Shown in pieces: positions 32,071 through 41,986 of a stretch of 64,000 bases of DNA. The notes below the pieces were generated by a model. The model had not been told where the DNA came from. It did no database searches and was given only the letters and a program-made list of their open reading frames with translations. This stretch comes from Zopfochytrium polystomum. Its lineage: Eukaryota > Chytridiomycota > Chytridiomycetes > Chytridiales > Chytridiaceae. Every line of letters begins with the position of its first letter. The first letter of the stretch is position 1. The DNA lies in the NCBI GenBank assembly GCA_025765615.1, contig JAIVFJ010000270.1, forward strand, positions 1-64,000, read 5' to 3'. The position numbers were made by a program, and so were the translations under genes.

Positions 32071-32140
32071 GTCACGTGACCTCGTTCTAAAACCGCCATA
32101 AAAAAAGCCCACAACACTGCTGGCTGCAGCGCTATGGGCT
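32071..32140 (-). terminator. hairpin-T-run / CACGTGAC intergenic element, copy 4
   Basis: Same arms as copies 1 and 2, a T7 run and CACGTGAC, 60 bases upstream of the F-box-like gene start. An upstream minus-strand open frame (to 32351) reads into the hairpin without a stop, so its true end is probably lost by a frame change. Confidence 0.7.
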
Positions 32141-32351
32141 CGATCTCAACACATATCACTTCGATTCTTCCAATCATAACCGTATTTCCATTTTCTTCGT
32201 TGTGCGATGTCTCGATCATTCCAACGAATCCCGTGTATGCTATCTTGAACTGATCGAGTCTTGCGAACAAATACCCCTGCGCCCATTTCCTAACCTCACG
32301 CCTTTTAACACCCTGACCAAGAGGTAAAACAGTTGAACGATGGAGGACCAA
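32141..32351 (-). pseudogene. possible island gene remnant at right border
   Basis: A minus-strand open frame encodes REVRKWAQGYLFARLDQF and GNTVMIGRIEVICVEIEP and runs into hairpin copy 4. It looks protein-like but has no recognised family and no proper stop. The AT-rich island sequence fades out just upstream (32360-32500), where there is no gene. Confidence 0.3.
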
Positions 32352-32512
32352 CTCCCGCCAAACTCATTCCAACATATATAATTAGTCTAATGTTATATCA
32401 TAAAATATAGAAATGAAACCATAAAGTAGAAGAAAAACGCTGTCAATATAATGAAATGAAGCAATTTGTATATTCTGTTCATCATTTCAACAACAGTGTG
32501 AAGAACAAGACT

Positions 32513-33157
32513 TTACGATCTATTCTTCAACCAATTCAAAACTTCAGCTCGTGACATGTTTTGAATATTGTCATAAACTGTTTTAAGCTCGACGTGAAAG
32601 GAAAGATCAATACGAGGAAATCCGTCAGAGTCTTGATAATTAGGTGAAAAATGTGTTTCTGGAGAATCGTCACTCGAAACACCAAAGAATTGGAAAGCTG
32701 GATCGGGATTGTAATATCGTTCGATTTCTCCAACAGTCACATGCGAGTAACAATTTCCAAAGACGACCGGGATCGCATCAGTGTGAGCAGTATTCCAAAC
32801 TATATTGAACGCGATTAGAGAGAAAATATCATTATATGAATATGAATATGTGTGTAAAAGAAATTCTTACGATGACGATCAATACTAGTTATGAAGCGGG
32901 CAACATCCTCTGGTAAGATCCACGTTGATTCGAGTATACAACTTTTCCATCTTGATCACCGTGTCCGATCAAAACGATCATTCGAATTTCGTTCGCGTTG
33001 ACTTTACTCAAAGCGCACCAGTCGTATGCATTATAAACATATTCAACTTGAGCATCTTGAACGCGTAGGCCATAAACGTTTGTGAGAAGGTTTTAGCCGA
33101 ATCGTACGAGAACTGCTGGTTGTTGACAGATGGCAGCAAAACTACGAGATCCTTCAT
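32513..33157 (-). pseudogene. caspase-fold peptidase-like gene, frameshifted
   Basis: Starts at the ATG at 33157 (MKDLVVLLPSVNN). After a frame change near 33085 it reads ALSKVNANEIRMIVLIGHGDQDGK, a caspase-like strand and His in GHG. After another it reads ILPEDVARFITSIDRH, then a GTAAGA...CTAAT...ATAG intron (about 32810-32870). Exon 2 has AIPVVFGNCYSHV with a Cys where caspase-fold enzymes carry the nucleophile, and ends at 32513. The His-then-Cys order and spacing fit a C14/CHAT-like cysteine peptidase, but this is an inference from two motifs. The intron and composition mark it as host sequence next to the viral island. Confidence 0.45.
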
Positions 33158-33506
33158 GTTTGTTCTTGTCAAAGCTCTGCGCGTGTGTCTCATTATATGG
33201 TTGGTTGAGTGTCTCGTTAAAAGGTATGGTATGGTTAATCAAGTGTGTTGATTGATCCTGTGTCTGATTCTTTGTTTTGATCCCATTGTGGCTGGTTCTT
33301 TGTCTCAATTAAAGAAACCAGCTTTCCCTGTCCCTTTTCCTTTCAACAAGCTTCACCAAATGGAGACAAATTTTTCTTCTCTGCAGTGGCCTGTCCATAC
33401 CCCTTTCAACAGCAAATGGAGGCAAAAAAAAATCGTTTCTCTCCCCTTCCAACAGACAGCAAGTGGAGAGTAATTTTACTTTTCCTTTTTTTATATTCTT
33501 TTATCA
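33158..33506. other. no gene seen, between caspase-like gene and MULE
   Basis: This is a mixed-composition spacer with runs of CTTTCCC-type text. It ends at the target-site duplication of the MULE and holds no supported feature. Confidence 0.35.
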
Positions 33507-35710
33507 AATATATAAGGGGACCGCCTACCTGTAGACCCCCCCCTTCCTATTGCGCTGGAGGCCGTTGAACCACTGTCGTTTGTCTTCGCTTTTTTTTCTT
33601 CAACGCTTTTCTCATTTTATTCTTTCTGCTCATCGCCGTTGCGTCGTCTGGCACCGCTGGAGCCCACCGCACAACCACCTGGCACGTTCGTCGATCATGC
33701 CCAGAACCGCGGCACTGCCACATTTCTGCTGTCGCCCCACAACTTCAACAAGCTCAAACTGACTTGGAATGCAAGTAGTCGCTTTTGCTGCAATCCGCAT
33801 TTGCTGCGAGTTTTTCAGCCTTCCACGAGCAGCTGCGATCTTTGGGTCCAAAATTGTCTGCTGGATCGGCCCGTTCGCGATCACCTTGACTGTTCTAGCA
33901 AACGCTGCTTCTTTGCCACGGGCATGCTGACAGCACTTACCATGGCAGCAGTTAGCTGTGTATCCAGTGATGATACTGGAATCAGAGAAGCTGGTTCTTC
34001 AGTAGCTTTAACGATCTGCCAATGTGAATGGACATCTTCTTTTCAATTGCAAGATTGCTTGACAGCTTCGTGGAGATCTCGTGTGAACAGGGGAGCCCAT
34101 TTGAAGCACGGAAACGACCTGTGCAAGTGGAGTCCAATGGCAGTTGTGTGGCCGTGTCCAGCTGTTGAGCAATGAAGTCCAGCGCATAGCGCGAAATCGT
34201 TGTCCAACCCAGGTTGAAGGTAGGGATGTCGAAGGCGTAACGGCTGCTTAGATATAGATAGCAAACTCTTGTATCGCTCACTTTCTTGCTGATGCATCAG
34301 ATAGCGTTCAATGCATATAAAAGCTCCGAGAAGGTCATTTTTCGATTCTTCAAGGTACTTCTTGATGACAGCGTGAATGCCCTCAACACGAGAAGTGGTT
34401 GTGTTGCTGAGATGCAGCTTCAGATCCGTCCAGGCGTCAACAAAGCGTTCCTTGTGCTCGTACCATTTTTCTACATAACCAACAGCAGTTGGCCAGCACT
34501 CAGAATAGGTCGCTCTGAGTCGAGTTGTTGACTCCATAAATTGCTCCTCAGTTTTTGAATAGCACAGCGCATTCCAGTCTCGCATGAACATCTCATATGC
34601 TTGCCGGCACCACCGCCTGTGAAAATGGGTTTAACGTTGGCAACGACATTCTTGTTGATATGCCATCGGCAGAGAAGATTGCTTGCATCAGGAAAGACTT
34701 CCGACAAGGCGTTCATGAGTGCAAGCTCCCGATCTGTCAAAACAACGCTCGGCTGTTGTCCATTCAACAACTCCGAAAGCTGTTGCAAGGCCCACTTATA
34801 ATCATCAGTCTCTTCACGTGAAAGAAAAGCGAATGCAACATTGAGTGTAGAACCGTTCTCTGAAACTGTGACAATATTGAGGAGGGGCAGCTGAAACTTG
34901 TTTGTCTTGTATGTGCAGTCCATCAGAAGTACAGAAGGTCGTGCACAGAAGCTTTTGATAGCGCCGGCAGCCGCAAAGAAGAGATGTTGAACACGCCCTG
35001 TTGTAGGATCACGCTGATATGAATTATGATAGCCAGAAGCCTGCAGTCGGTCAAGTAGCGCTTCCATTGATGTCCGACCTCCAAGCTCGTCCATCTTAAA
35101 CTTCTGCCGCATGTTCACAACATCTTTCGGGACAATGAGTACGTCTGGAAACCTCGATTGAAGCGAGTTCATAATGTGACGATTCCCTGCACCATCAGCT
35201 ACGAGTGATCGGAAGAGTTTCTGGGCGTCGGGTGGAAGCCTTCTCGCTGCAGCCAGCGATCGGAAGCTGTCAGGAGAGCATGAATGCGATCCGTTTGTAA
35301 TAACAAGCCTCCAAAGACCGCGATTCGTGCCAGATCCGATGAGCCTACCTGTCAACTTGAAAGTGCATTCAATGCAGTGGGTGCTGGTATTTGCGCGACG
35401 TTTGATGTTCTCTTCCGGTCGGTGAGGCTCTTTTCGAAACTTGCCGCCTTGAACACACGCAATCTGAACTCGCTGATAATTGCTGCTAGTTTTCTTTACT
35501 ACGTAGCTGTGCCGAGTTGCGAACTGCACCACAAAGTCGAATAGGGAATTCTTCGACTGGAAGGTTTGGTCGACTGGCGGTGCTGTCCGAAAATCATCCA
35601 TTGTGGTGTGAAAGGGAAGACAATCAAAAGCGAAGACAAACGACAGGGTTCAACGGCCTCCAGCGCAATCGGAAGGGGGGGGTCTACAGGTAGGCGGTCC
35701 CAATATATAA
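33507..35710. mobile_element. MULE transposon with TIRs and 9-bp target duplication
   Basis: The element runs 33516-35701. Its terminal inverted repeats (33516 to about 33593 and about 35626 to 35701) are nearly perfect over about 76 bases, beginning GGGACCGCCTACCTGTAGAC. Both are flanked by the same nine bases, AATATATAA (33507-33515 and 35702-35710). A 9-bp duplication is characteristic of Mutator-like elements. It carries one transposase gene on the minus strand. The intact ends and duplication point to a recent insertion. Confidence 0.9.
33982..35601 (-). pseudogene. MULE transposase, two frameshifts
   Basis: From the ATG at 35601: a FAR1-like N-terminal DNA-binding region with a Cys/His pattern (CIECTFKLTGR, SHSC), then the DDE core: VLLMDCTYKTNKFQLPLL (first Asp), VVLTDRELALMNALSEVFP (second Asp) and LLCRWHINKNV (C-x-W-H). 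After a one-base frame loss near 34590 it continues FMRDWNALC and SRVEGIHAVIKKYL with the catalytic Glu. After a second change near 34220 a SWIM-like end GLPCSHEIS follows. The catalytic residues are all present, so the gene was active recently. The frame breaks may be real or assembly indels. Confidence 0.8.
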
Positions 35711-35863
35711 ACCCCACGCCCCGCCAGTTCAACGGCCAGTCTCTCCTCTCGCTCTCCTCTCACTCTTCCACGCTGGTCTCGCTCTCTCGGTCTGGTCTCA
35801 CTCCTCCCTGAAACAGTCCCCTGGCCCCTCCGTCCCTTCCCTTCCCTACCCCAACCATCCATT

Positions 35864-36982
35864 ATGTGGCCAATGCTCGCCGCCTTACTCTTCGGCCTCC
35901 TTGCCAAACCCACGGCTGCGGCACCAACTGCATTATCTGCACACGCCACGTACCAGATCGGTGAAACATTCCACCATGGTTACGACCATTTCACGGTCCG
36001 TCTCTTTTTGCACCAGGAAGCTGCGTGCCAGACCCCTTCTGCTGACGCTTTCGCTGTCTTCCTAATAGATAACGAGCAGGGATGACTTCGGTGCATCCGT
36101 AAACACAGTTTACCATGCCACTAGCAAGGCTGGCGTCGACTACTTCGTGAAGTGTGCTCATGGCTACAGCTATGCGGATCCCAATCACTACCTGGCACCA
36201 ATGATCGTCAAGGCCACTGAGCTCGCAGGCCATCTCGTAGGCTTGACGGACAAGGGCTGCATGCTGATGAGCAAAGTCGAGGGAATACCGCTGCAGGCAT
36301 ATTTAAAGAAAACAAGCTGTTGCAACCCTAGTGCCTTGAAAGGCAAGCAAAGTGCTATCAGAACCGCTATCGACGAGTGGATCTCCGCCAAAATGTCCTC
36401 GGCGGGATTCAGTCTGGCGGTCAGTATTCCAGTTTTTTGAGGTCATCGAAACAAGAGGTTGACGACACTCCTGTTCCGCGTTTCCCACCCTCTCACCAAG
36501 CAGGATATTCACGGTAGGTGACACAGATGAGGCTTTGACGATGCTTGTTGCTAAACTGATCGGAACGTATTCCAGGCGATAATGTTTTCGTCAATCCAAA
36601 CACTGGTGTAGTAACTGCAGTCATAGATTGGGTGAGTCTCGCTTCCCCCACCTCATGAGCACCTTTTTCTCATCCATATGAACAACTGTCAGGACGGAGG
36701 ATTGTTGTTCCTCAAAGTGGCCGTTCAAGCACCTGGCACTTGCACTGCTAACAGTCCCTTCAAGTTCGAAAGGGCCGACGCAACGAATTCAACGAAGAAA
36801 TGTGGAAGGTCCAATGCGATTATGTTGGTTTGACCCGCCGCAATGTCATGTGCGCTGCCGGTGGCAAGAAGGCCAAAACAAATTCGAAACCGGCGAAACC
36901 AACCCCTAGCTCCGTAGGCGTCAAAAAAAACAAGTCGAAACAGGCTGCACAGCCTGCCCAAAAGCCGAAGCAGAGGTGCTAG
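35864..36982 (+). CDS. secreted kinase-like protein 1
   Basis: Five exons: 35864-35995 (signal peptide MWPMLAALLFGLLAKPTAAA), 36069-36419, a 10-nt exon ending before GTAGGT near 36513, one from about 36576 to 36630, and one from about 36694 to 36982; all boundaries are canonical. The mature part has a small N-lobe-like FGASVNTVYHATSK...YFVK (glycine loop and candidate Lys), hinge-like MLMSKVEG, and the exon junctions assemble DIHGDNVFVN followed by VIDWD, matching the HxDN catalytic and DFG-position Asp of kinase/phosphotransferase-fold proteins. A one-base loss near 36788 (AATTC) is needed to reach the Lys-rich C-terminus ending KPKQRC. The combination of a signal peptide and a kinase fold suggests a secreted effector-like protein; the function is unknown. 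Confidence 0.6.
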
Positions 36983-37351
36983 CGTGGAGCTTGGTGACGA
37001 GACGCTTTCTAAACTCTCTTTTTACCAGTCCGAAAAGAAGGGTTTGACTGTTCGCCCTGGGGAAGCCGGCAAAAGTGGACAAGCTTAGCCACCCAAGATG
37101 ACGACCCAAAAAATGAATAAAAATGGCCGCAGCTTATGTTCTGCGTTTCTTTCGTGGTTCCGGTGTCTTTCGTTTCTGCATGGCTGCAGAGGGCGTCGTT
37201 GATGGCGGGTGAGGGGAAGTCGGAATGGTACAAACTGTCATCTTTATTTCCTGTCACCTGTGAGGCCGCCTAAACCAAAAACCGTTTCTGATTGTCGTCA
37301 GGAAGACGAATGACTCTCGTCTTGCAGGGTCTGTCCCTGTGTTGTGCATTT
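36983..37351. other. intergenic, no gene seen
   Basis: This spacer separates the convergent kinase-like gene and the minus-strand gene ending at 37352. It contains an AAT(A)AAA-like signal near 37123 and nothing else I can support. Confidence 0.35.
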
Positions 37352-37591
37352 TCAACGGCTCTCGACACCCGCGATACGCCCAGCCGAGAACTCTACTAGA
37401 CTGACAAGCGTGCGGTCCGCGGCTTTGAACTTGAAGGTTTTGTGTTTGAATAGGTCGACTTTAAACAGGCGATCGGCGTGGTCTCCAATTTCTGACGGGA
37501 CGTAGCAACGAAAATTGAAGGCCGCGCCCAGCACTCCCCTAAAAAAAAAATATGGGCGACAGATAAATGGCGCGACGGCTTTCGCAACGAA

Positions 37592-37633
<42 letters not shown>

Positions 37634-38237
37634 ATTAACACACCTAAGGCTCTCCCACGGGAGCGGATCCATTGCTGCAATCGGCGAAGCCCGCGATATA
37701 GCGACCCAGTTTGCGAGGACGATCGCTGTTTTTGTCGTCGTCGAGGCCAAAGGCCGACGCAAAGTCAGTCTCGGAGAACGGCCGACGGTCACCATCGACC
37801 GGCAGGCCGACGAGAAAGCGGAGTGCAGCGCGCTGGGGAGCGGACCAGGTGAAGCCCGACCAACCCATGAAATTGACGAAAACGTCCTCGTCGACGCCGT
37901 ACGACTGCAGGGGGAACCGCGCGCAAGGGGTGAACTCGTTGCTGTTGTCGTCGTCCGCGCCGAGGAGCGAGACGGCAAAGAGGACGCGCAGAACAGTGGC
38001 GTGCGGGTTGGGTTCAGCATATCTCCCTCCGTAGAGGTGGCTCACGAATGGAATGATGCGGTAGCGCGAGGCGTAGACAATATCGAGCTGGTCGTCGTCC
38101 GATTGCGACTTTGGGAAGTGTTTGAGGTGCTTACAGAGGTGTCCGATCGTGGCGGCGGGGGCTCCACTGCCATCGCCAACGACAGTTGTTGGTCCGCAGA
38201 TCGCCGTCATTTCCAGTCTGTCGTTTGGAGCCGCCAT
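37352..38237 (-). CDS. unknown protein, at least two exons
   Basis: Exon 1 starts at the ATG at 38237 (MAAPNDRLEMTAICG) and is open to about 37650: an acidic protein with IVYASRYRIIPFVSHLYGG, ATVLRVLFAVSLLG and DEDVFVNFMGWSGFTW. After a region containing an AC repeat (37594-37631) and a T10-TAG acceptor, a second exon (about 37530-37352) encodes AAFNFRCYVPSEIGDHADRLF and VSLVEFSAGRIAGVESR. The donor cannot be fixed, because the phase does not match the obvious GTGTGT site. I recognise no family. Confidence 0.45.
37594..37631 (+). repeat. (AC)n microsatellite
   Basis: A pure AC dinucleotide run inside the presumed intron of the unknown minus-strand gene. Confidence 0.9.
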
Positions 38238-39190
38238 CTTGTGCCTTGCCTCTTTTTTTGTCGATTCTGCACAACGACCACAACGAAAACGAAGGGATGG
38301 CCCTCTTCCTATTCTAAAACAATGTAACCTTTCCCCTTGGCCTGCTGATGATGGAGGTGACAGCGACTCCTCGTTGAGTTCCCAGCCTTCAGCGATTTAT
38401 GCAGGAGTCAAGGAAAACGCACCATCGCATCCGCAAGTCTTATCACAAACTGCACCTCATTTTCGACTGCGCCTCTCAATTCATTGAACGCAAATTTGCG
38501 CAGATGACGACGCAAGCGGTGCAAAGGCGGACCGCGGCGGCGGCGGCGGCGCGAAGGCCGCGCGCGGGTCGGCTGACGGAGGCAGCAAGGGACGATCTGC
38601 TGCCGGCCGCAAGACAGCGGCGAAGAGTGGGTTGGCTGCCGGAGGCGCCCGGACGCGTACAAAGACGAGAGGAGGCAGCGTCCCCTGGGCCGGGTTGCAG
38701 GCAGGTATCGGTGAGGGCAGTGTGGTTGGAGAGTAGTCGGGCCATGACGGCGAAGCCGAAACTGGCACGCGGCGCTGACGGGGGCAAACACTCGGGTCGA
38801 TGGGTGCAAAATATGCGAAACTGACGACGATGGGCGCAGCCAAAGCAAGCAACATCACAGTCGCAGAAGGAGATGCCAGCAAGCATTGCCGCCAGTGCGC
38901 GCTCGTCAAAGTGCGGCTTCCCTTCTTGCGGTCCGACCGAGATCCGATCCTTCCTATTTCGTATAGTTTCCAGTCTCTCGCTCTCTCACTATCTCACTCT
39001 CTCCGCCTGTCTCTCAGTCTGTCTGTCTATTTCTGTCTCTCTCCCTCCCTCTCGCTCTGTCGCTCTCTCTCACTCTCTCTCTCTCTTTGCTCAGTGCCTT
39101 ACCGGCTACGCCATAGACAAAATTTTCAAACACGCACACCACCGTCTGTCTGTCCCGCCCAACGAAACCATTGTAAGCTAATACAAAGAA
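38238..39190. other. no confident gene; low-complexity sequence
   Basis: The plus strand around 38515-38700 reads as a Gly/Ala/Lys/Arg-rich stretch. The minus strand there reads as a Pro/Ala-rich stretch behind a possible signal peptide (VMLLALAAPIVVSFAYF near 38850). Neither shows splice signals or conserved blocks. From 38970 to 39100 the sequence is a CT-rich pyrimidine tract, perhaps the promoter of the gene at 39191. Confidence 0.35.
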
Positions 39191-40655
39191 ATGCCTCCGC
39201 CGCCCGCATCCTCCACTCCTTCTTGTCCTCGTCGCAGCCGCCGCCGTGGCACCTCCGCCGCCGCCGCCGCCGGCGTCGCACTGCTCCGGCTCTTGCTCCT
39301 CCTCGCCGCCGTTCTCGCCCTTCTCCTCCCGCCGATTGCTTTGCCCCAGTCCGCCCTCGCCGCGCCGTCATCATCATCGGGATCGAGTAGCAGAGGCGGC
39401 GCGCAACGAAGCTCGGGCGGAGACGTAAGTGCTGGAGAGTTATGGAAAAGGCGCACCCGCTCACGACGTTTGTCCCTTTTTTTTTTGGCTCCTGGCTAAC
39501 CTGATATGACCCGCTCTTGCGTTCCCGCCCACTCAATCAATTCATCAAGCTCGGCGACAACACCGGCAAGCGCAAATTCTCCAACATCTCGGGGAGCTCG
39601 TCCGGAGGCAAGGTCGGTCAGAAGCAGAGGACTCGTTTCTTTGTCATTTTTGTTTCCTCCGTGATACCAGTTTTTAACCTCTGCGTGGCTTTGCGGGACG
39701 AAAAGGTGGGCAAACGAGGAAGGCTTTCAGGTTCCAGCGATTCTGGCGGGTCAACGAGCGACTCCTCCTCCGGGTCGTGGCGGACTGGATCCGGAGAGTC
39801 TTCTGATGGGACCAGTGCACCGTCTAAAGTGAGTTGCGGGGGAATCGCGTGCAGGTTTCCTTGTTAGATAATCTCGACACGCCTAATCTCGATACGAAAA
39901 AAAAAAAGACGGGAACAATCGAAAACGTTGGCGGCGTAACCGTTGCTGTAAGCTTGTACTCACTCTCTGTTCTAGTTCAAGTCGTGAAAGTGAGCCAAAC
40001 TCTTTTTCCTGAAAGATTGGCAACAAAGTAAGTTACCAAGGCGAGTCGGCGACCGTTTACCACGCGAAGCACGGATCCAATGATGTCATTTACAAGCAAG
40101 ACTCGTATAATAGTCGTTACGAAGGGAACGGGGTCGCAGCGACAAAAGCAGGTTTGCTCGAAGCCAAATCCAAATTCTGCTGAACAAATTGACCTGGAAC
40201 AACCTCACACTCATCACTTTAACAGCGGGTCCCAAAAATGAAGGCGACACGATGCTATCCGCCTGTCCATCTGGAGGGACAGATCTGCGGGAAATCAAAA
40301 TATTCGACGCCAGCTTCCGGGGGAAAAAAAATGATGGTTCGTCATTTTTTCATGGCGATCTGCAGCGATCACTCATATCATTTGCAAACCAGTTGATTTG
40401 ACGGAGCCATCGGCGCTAAAAACATTGATAAACAACCACCTTCTCGGTCTCTCTGTCGACTCGCCACAACTCTCCTGTCTCAAGTGCGCCGAAATCGCAA
40501 TGGCGTTGGGCACAGTGGGGCTCAATAAAGAGCGACACACCAGCTTTCTGCTTAAGCATTTCAAGTCAAACAACAAGCCAACCTGGGCCGTTGACGGCGA
40601 GGAGACAGATGACGAGTATCAGAAAACAGATTTTGGGGAGGAACTCGGCGAGTAG
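39191..40655 (+). pseudogene. secreted Ser-rich protein with kinase-like N-lobe 2
   Basis: Exon 1 (39191-39424) encodes an Arg/Pro-rich start and a strong hydrophobic signal (LLRLLLLLAAVLALLLPPIA); GTAAGT follows in phase 0. Later exons give a Ser/Gly-rich linker (GSSDSGGSTSDSSSGSW), and one starting near 40012 after a GAAAG acceptor encodes IGNKVSYQGESATVYHAKHG...VIYKQ, resembling the glycine-loop and Lys region of the protein at 35864. That frame stops at about 40182. Further blocks (GDTMLSACPSGGTDLREIKIF; SALKTLINNHLLGLS to the stop at 40655) are open but in other frames and no complete splice model holds. It is either a damaged paralogue or a poorly assembled one. Confidence 0.4.
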
Positions 40656-40897
40656 TGCCAGATGCACACTGATACCAGTGGAAGTCGACGCCGTTATTAT
40701 CTATGGTCCATTTTACGCCTTTCGTTCGTGTTGTTTTTTATTTGTCATCGATTTGCGAAAATACAGTGCGTAGAGCAATAATATTCCCATCAATTCATGT
40801 CCTATTTCATTCGTTGTGAAATCGACCCGGTATGGAAACTACGACTAAACTTGCTGCTTCCTGACTAAACTGAGTACGTTGTTATATTTTGATCCAA

Positions 40898-41160
40898 TTA
40901 ATTACTTTCAAGAAAAAGTTTGCTTATTTTGGATACCACAAATTCACGCCTTGCCCCGCGGATATGCGATCGCCTCACGAACATCGCCGCAACCAAAATC
41001 AGCCCCCAAAACACGGCATGCAAGCGAAACACATCCGCGTACGCAGCCGTGAAAGAGTCCAACCGCCCCCCCCCCGCCACCGGGACAGCCCCCTCCGCCG
41101 CGGCAGCCCCCAACGCCTCCCTTAACGCGACGACCTCCGATCTCGGGATCGGCGACAGCG
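40898..41160 (-). pseudogene. C-terminal fragment of an MFS-like transporter
   Basis: The minus strand encodes SEVVALREAL, a G10 run where the frame changes (about 41065-41075), then FTAAYADVFRLHAVFWGLILVAAMFVRR, a final membrane helix with the look of drug-efflux (DHA-type) MFS proteins. Nothing upstream continues the transporter. It is a short relic; the family call rests on one helix. Confidence 0.3.
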
Positions 41161-41418
41161 CGCGGCAAAGTCAGAGTTGGAGTCGAAATCAGACGTCATA
41201 TCGGAGTTATTCCGGTATTGGGTTGACGATGAATGGAGAAAATTGCAGGGCCCTATCGAATCAAGAACCTGAGAGATGTTCCGCCTTTTAACGGCTGCCC
41301 TGACGCAGAGCGAACAGACCTTACTGCCAACAGAAGGAGAGAAGAGATGCGGATGTTTTCCTTCCGATCTTCCGAGCTGTGAGCATGAATGAGGACGGGC
41401 CTGTCTTCCCCTCCGCAG

Positions 41419-41900
41419 TCATGAAGTCAACTTCTTAATGATCTCGCTCAGCACCTTCCCCCAATGAAGCGACAGAGCGTTCAGTCCCGACGCACCAATC
41501 GGACTTTTCTCGGGCCACTCTTCGGTATATTTTTGGGAATTTCGTGGGGTCGTCCATTTTCGTGGGGCCGCTTTTGTCTTCTCGCCATAGGCCTCCTCCG
41601 TTCTTGAAGTCAACTTCTTAATGATCTCACTCAGCACTGTCCACCCAACAAGGCGACATAGCGCTTACTTCCGTCTCCGCGTGCCCGAGCCTTCTTTGCA
41701 TGAAATCCCTGGGTGTGAGCACAAATCGAATCAAAAATAGACTCGGGGTAAACAAAGGGTGTAATTAAGGCGCGGTTCAAATCCGCGAGGTCCCCACGAT
41801 TCTCGTCGGGTACCTCCGTGTGAGGATCTTGCCAACAATGTCTTGCCCTTCGATTATCTCCGTTAGTCCATGCGAACAGTATGAATCTAAGTGAAGGCAC
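41419..41900 (-). pseudogene. unknown gene remnant with a repeated VLSEIIKKLTS segment
   Basis: A minus-strand frame (41900-41631) encodes ITPFVYPESIFDSICAHTQ and ends near YVALLGG. The next one repeats the DNA of GAAGTCAACTTCTTAATGATCTC twice (41425-41447 and 41606-41628, 181 bases apart), giving VLSEIIKKLTS at both ends of a 65-residue stretch. It looks like a partial internal duplication of a gene's 3' end. No family recognised. Confidence 0.35.
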
Positions 41901-41986
41901 GAACCGATAAGAAGTACTAATCAGGAGTACAATTGAGCCAATAGTCTGACATCCCTATCCCGTCTGCGTCACTGTGGTTCGTGGTG

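Larger units (their letters stand above)
26705..32470. mobile_element. AT-rich island of large-DNA-virus-type genes
   Basis: About 5.8 kb of strongly AT-rich sequence stands in GC-rich host DNA. It has no introns, closely packed genes mostly on the minus strand, two genes of the viral primase/SF3-helicase type, a short Cys-rich motif protein common in large DNA viruses, and four copies of a hairpin intergenic element. The left border is sharp at about 26705, inside a helicase and next to a broken host gene. The right border lies between about 32352 and 32500, where intron-containing host-like sequence resumes. No capsid or packaging gene is seen, so this is a fragment of an endogenised or co-opted element. 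Confidence 0.65.

Noticed and set aside
38399..38909. Histone-H1-like or secreted Pro-rich protein
   Set aside because: Both strands give low-complexity products from GC-rich trinucleotide-like sequence; no splice sites or conserved motif support either.
40315..40380. HGDL motif as the catalytic loop of kinase-like protein 2
   Set aside because: The frame that gives FFHGDL is not joined to the glycine-loop exon by plausible splice sites and lacks the following Asn and DFG-like Asp.
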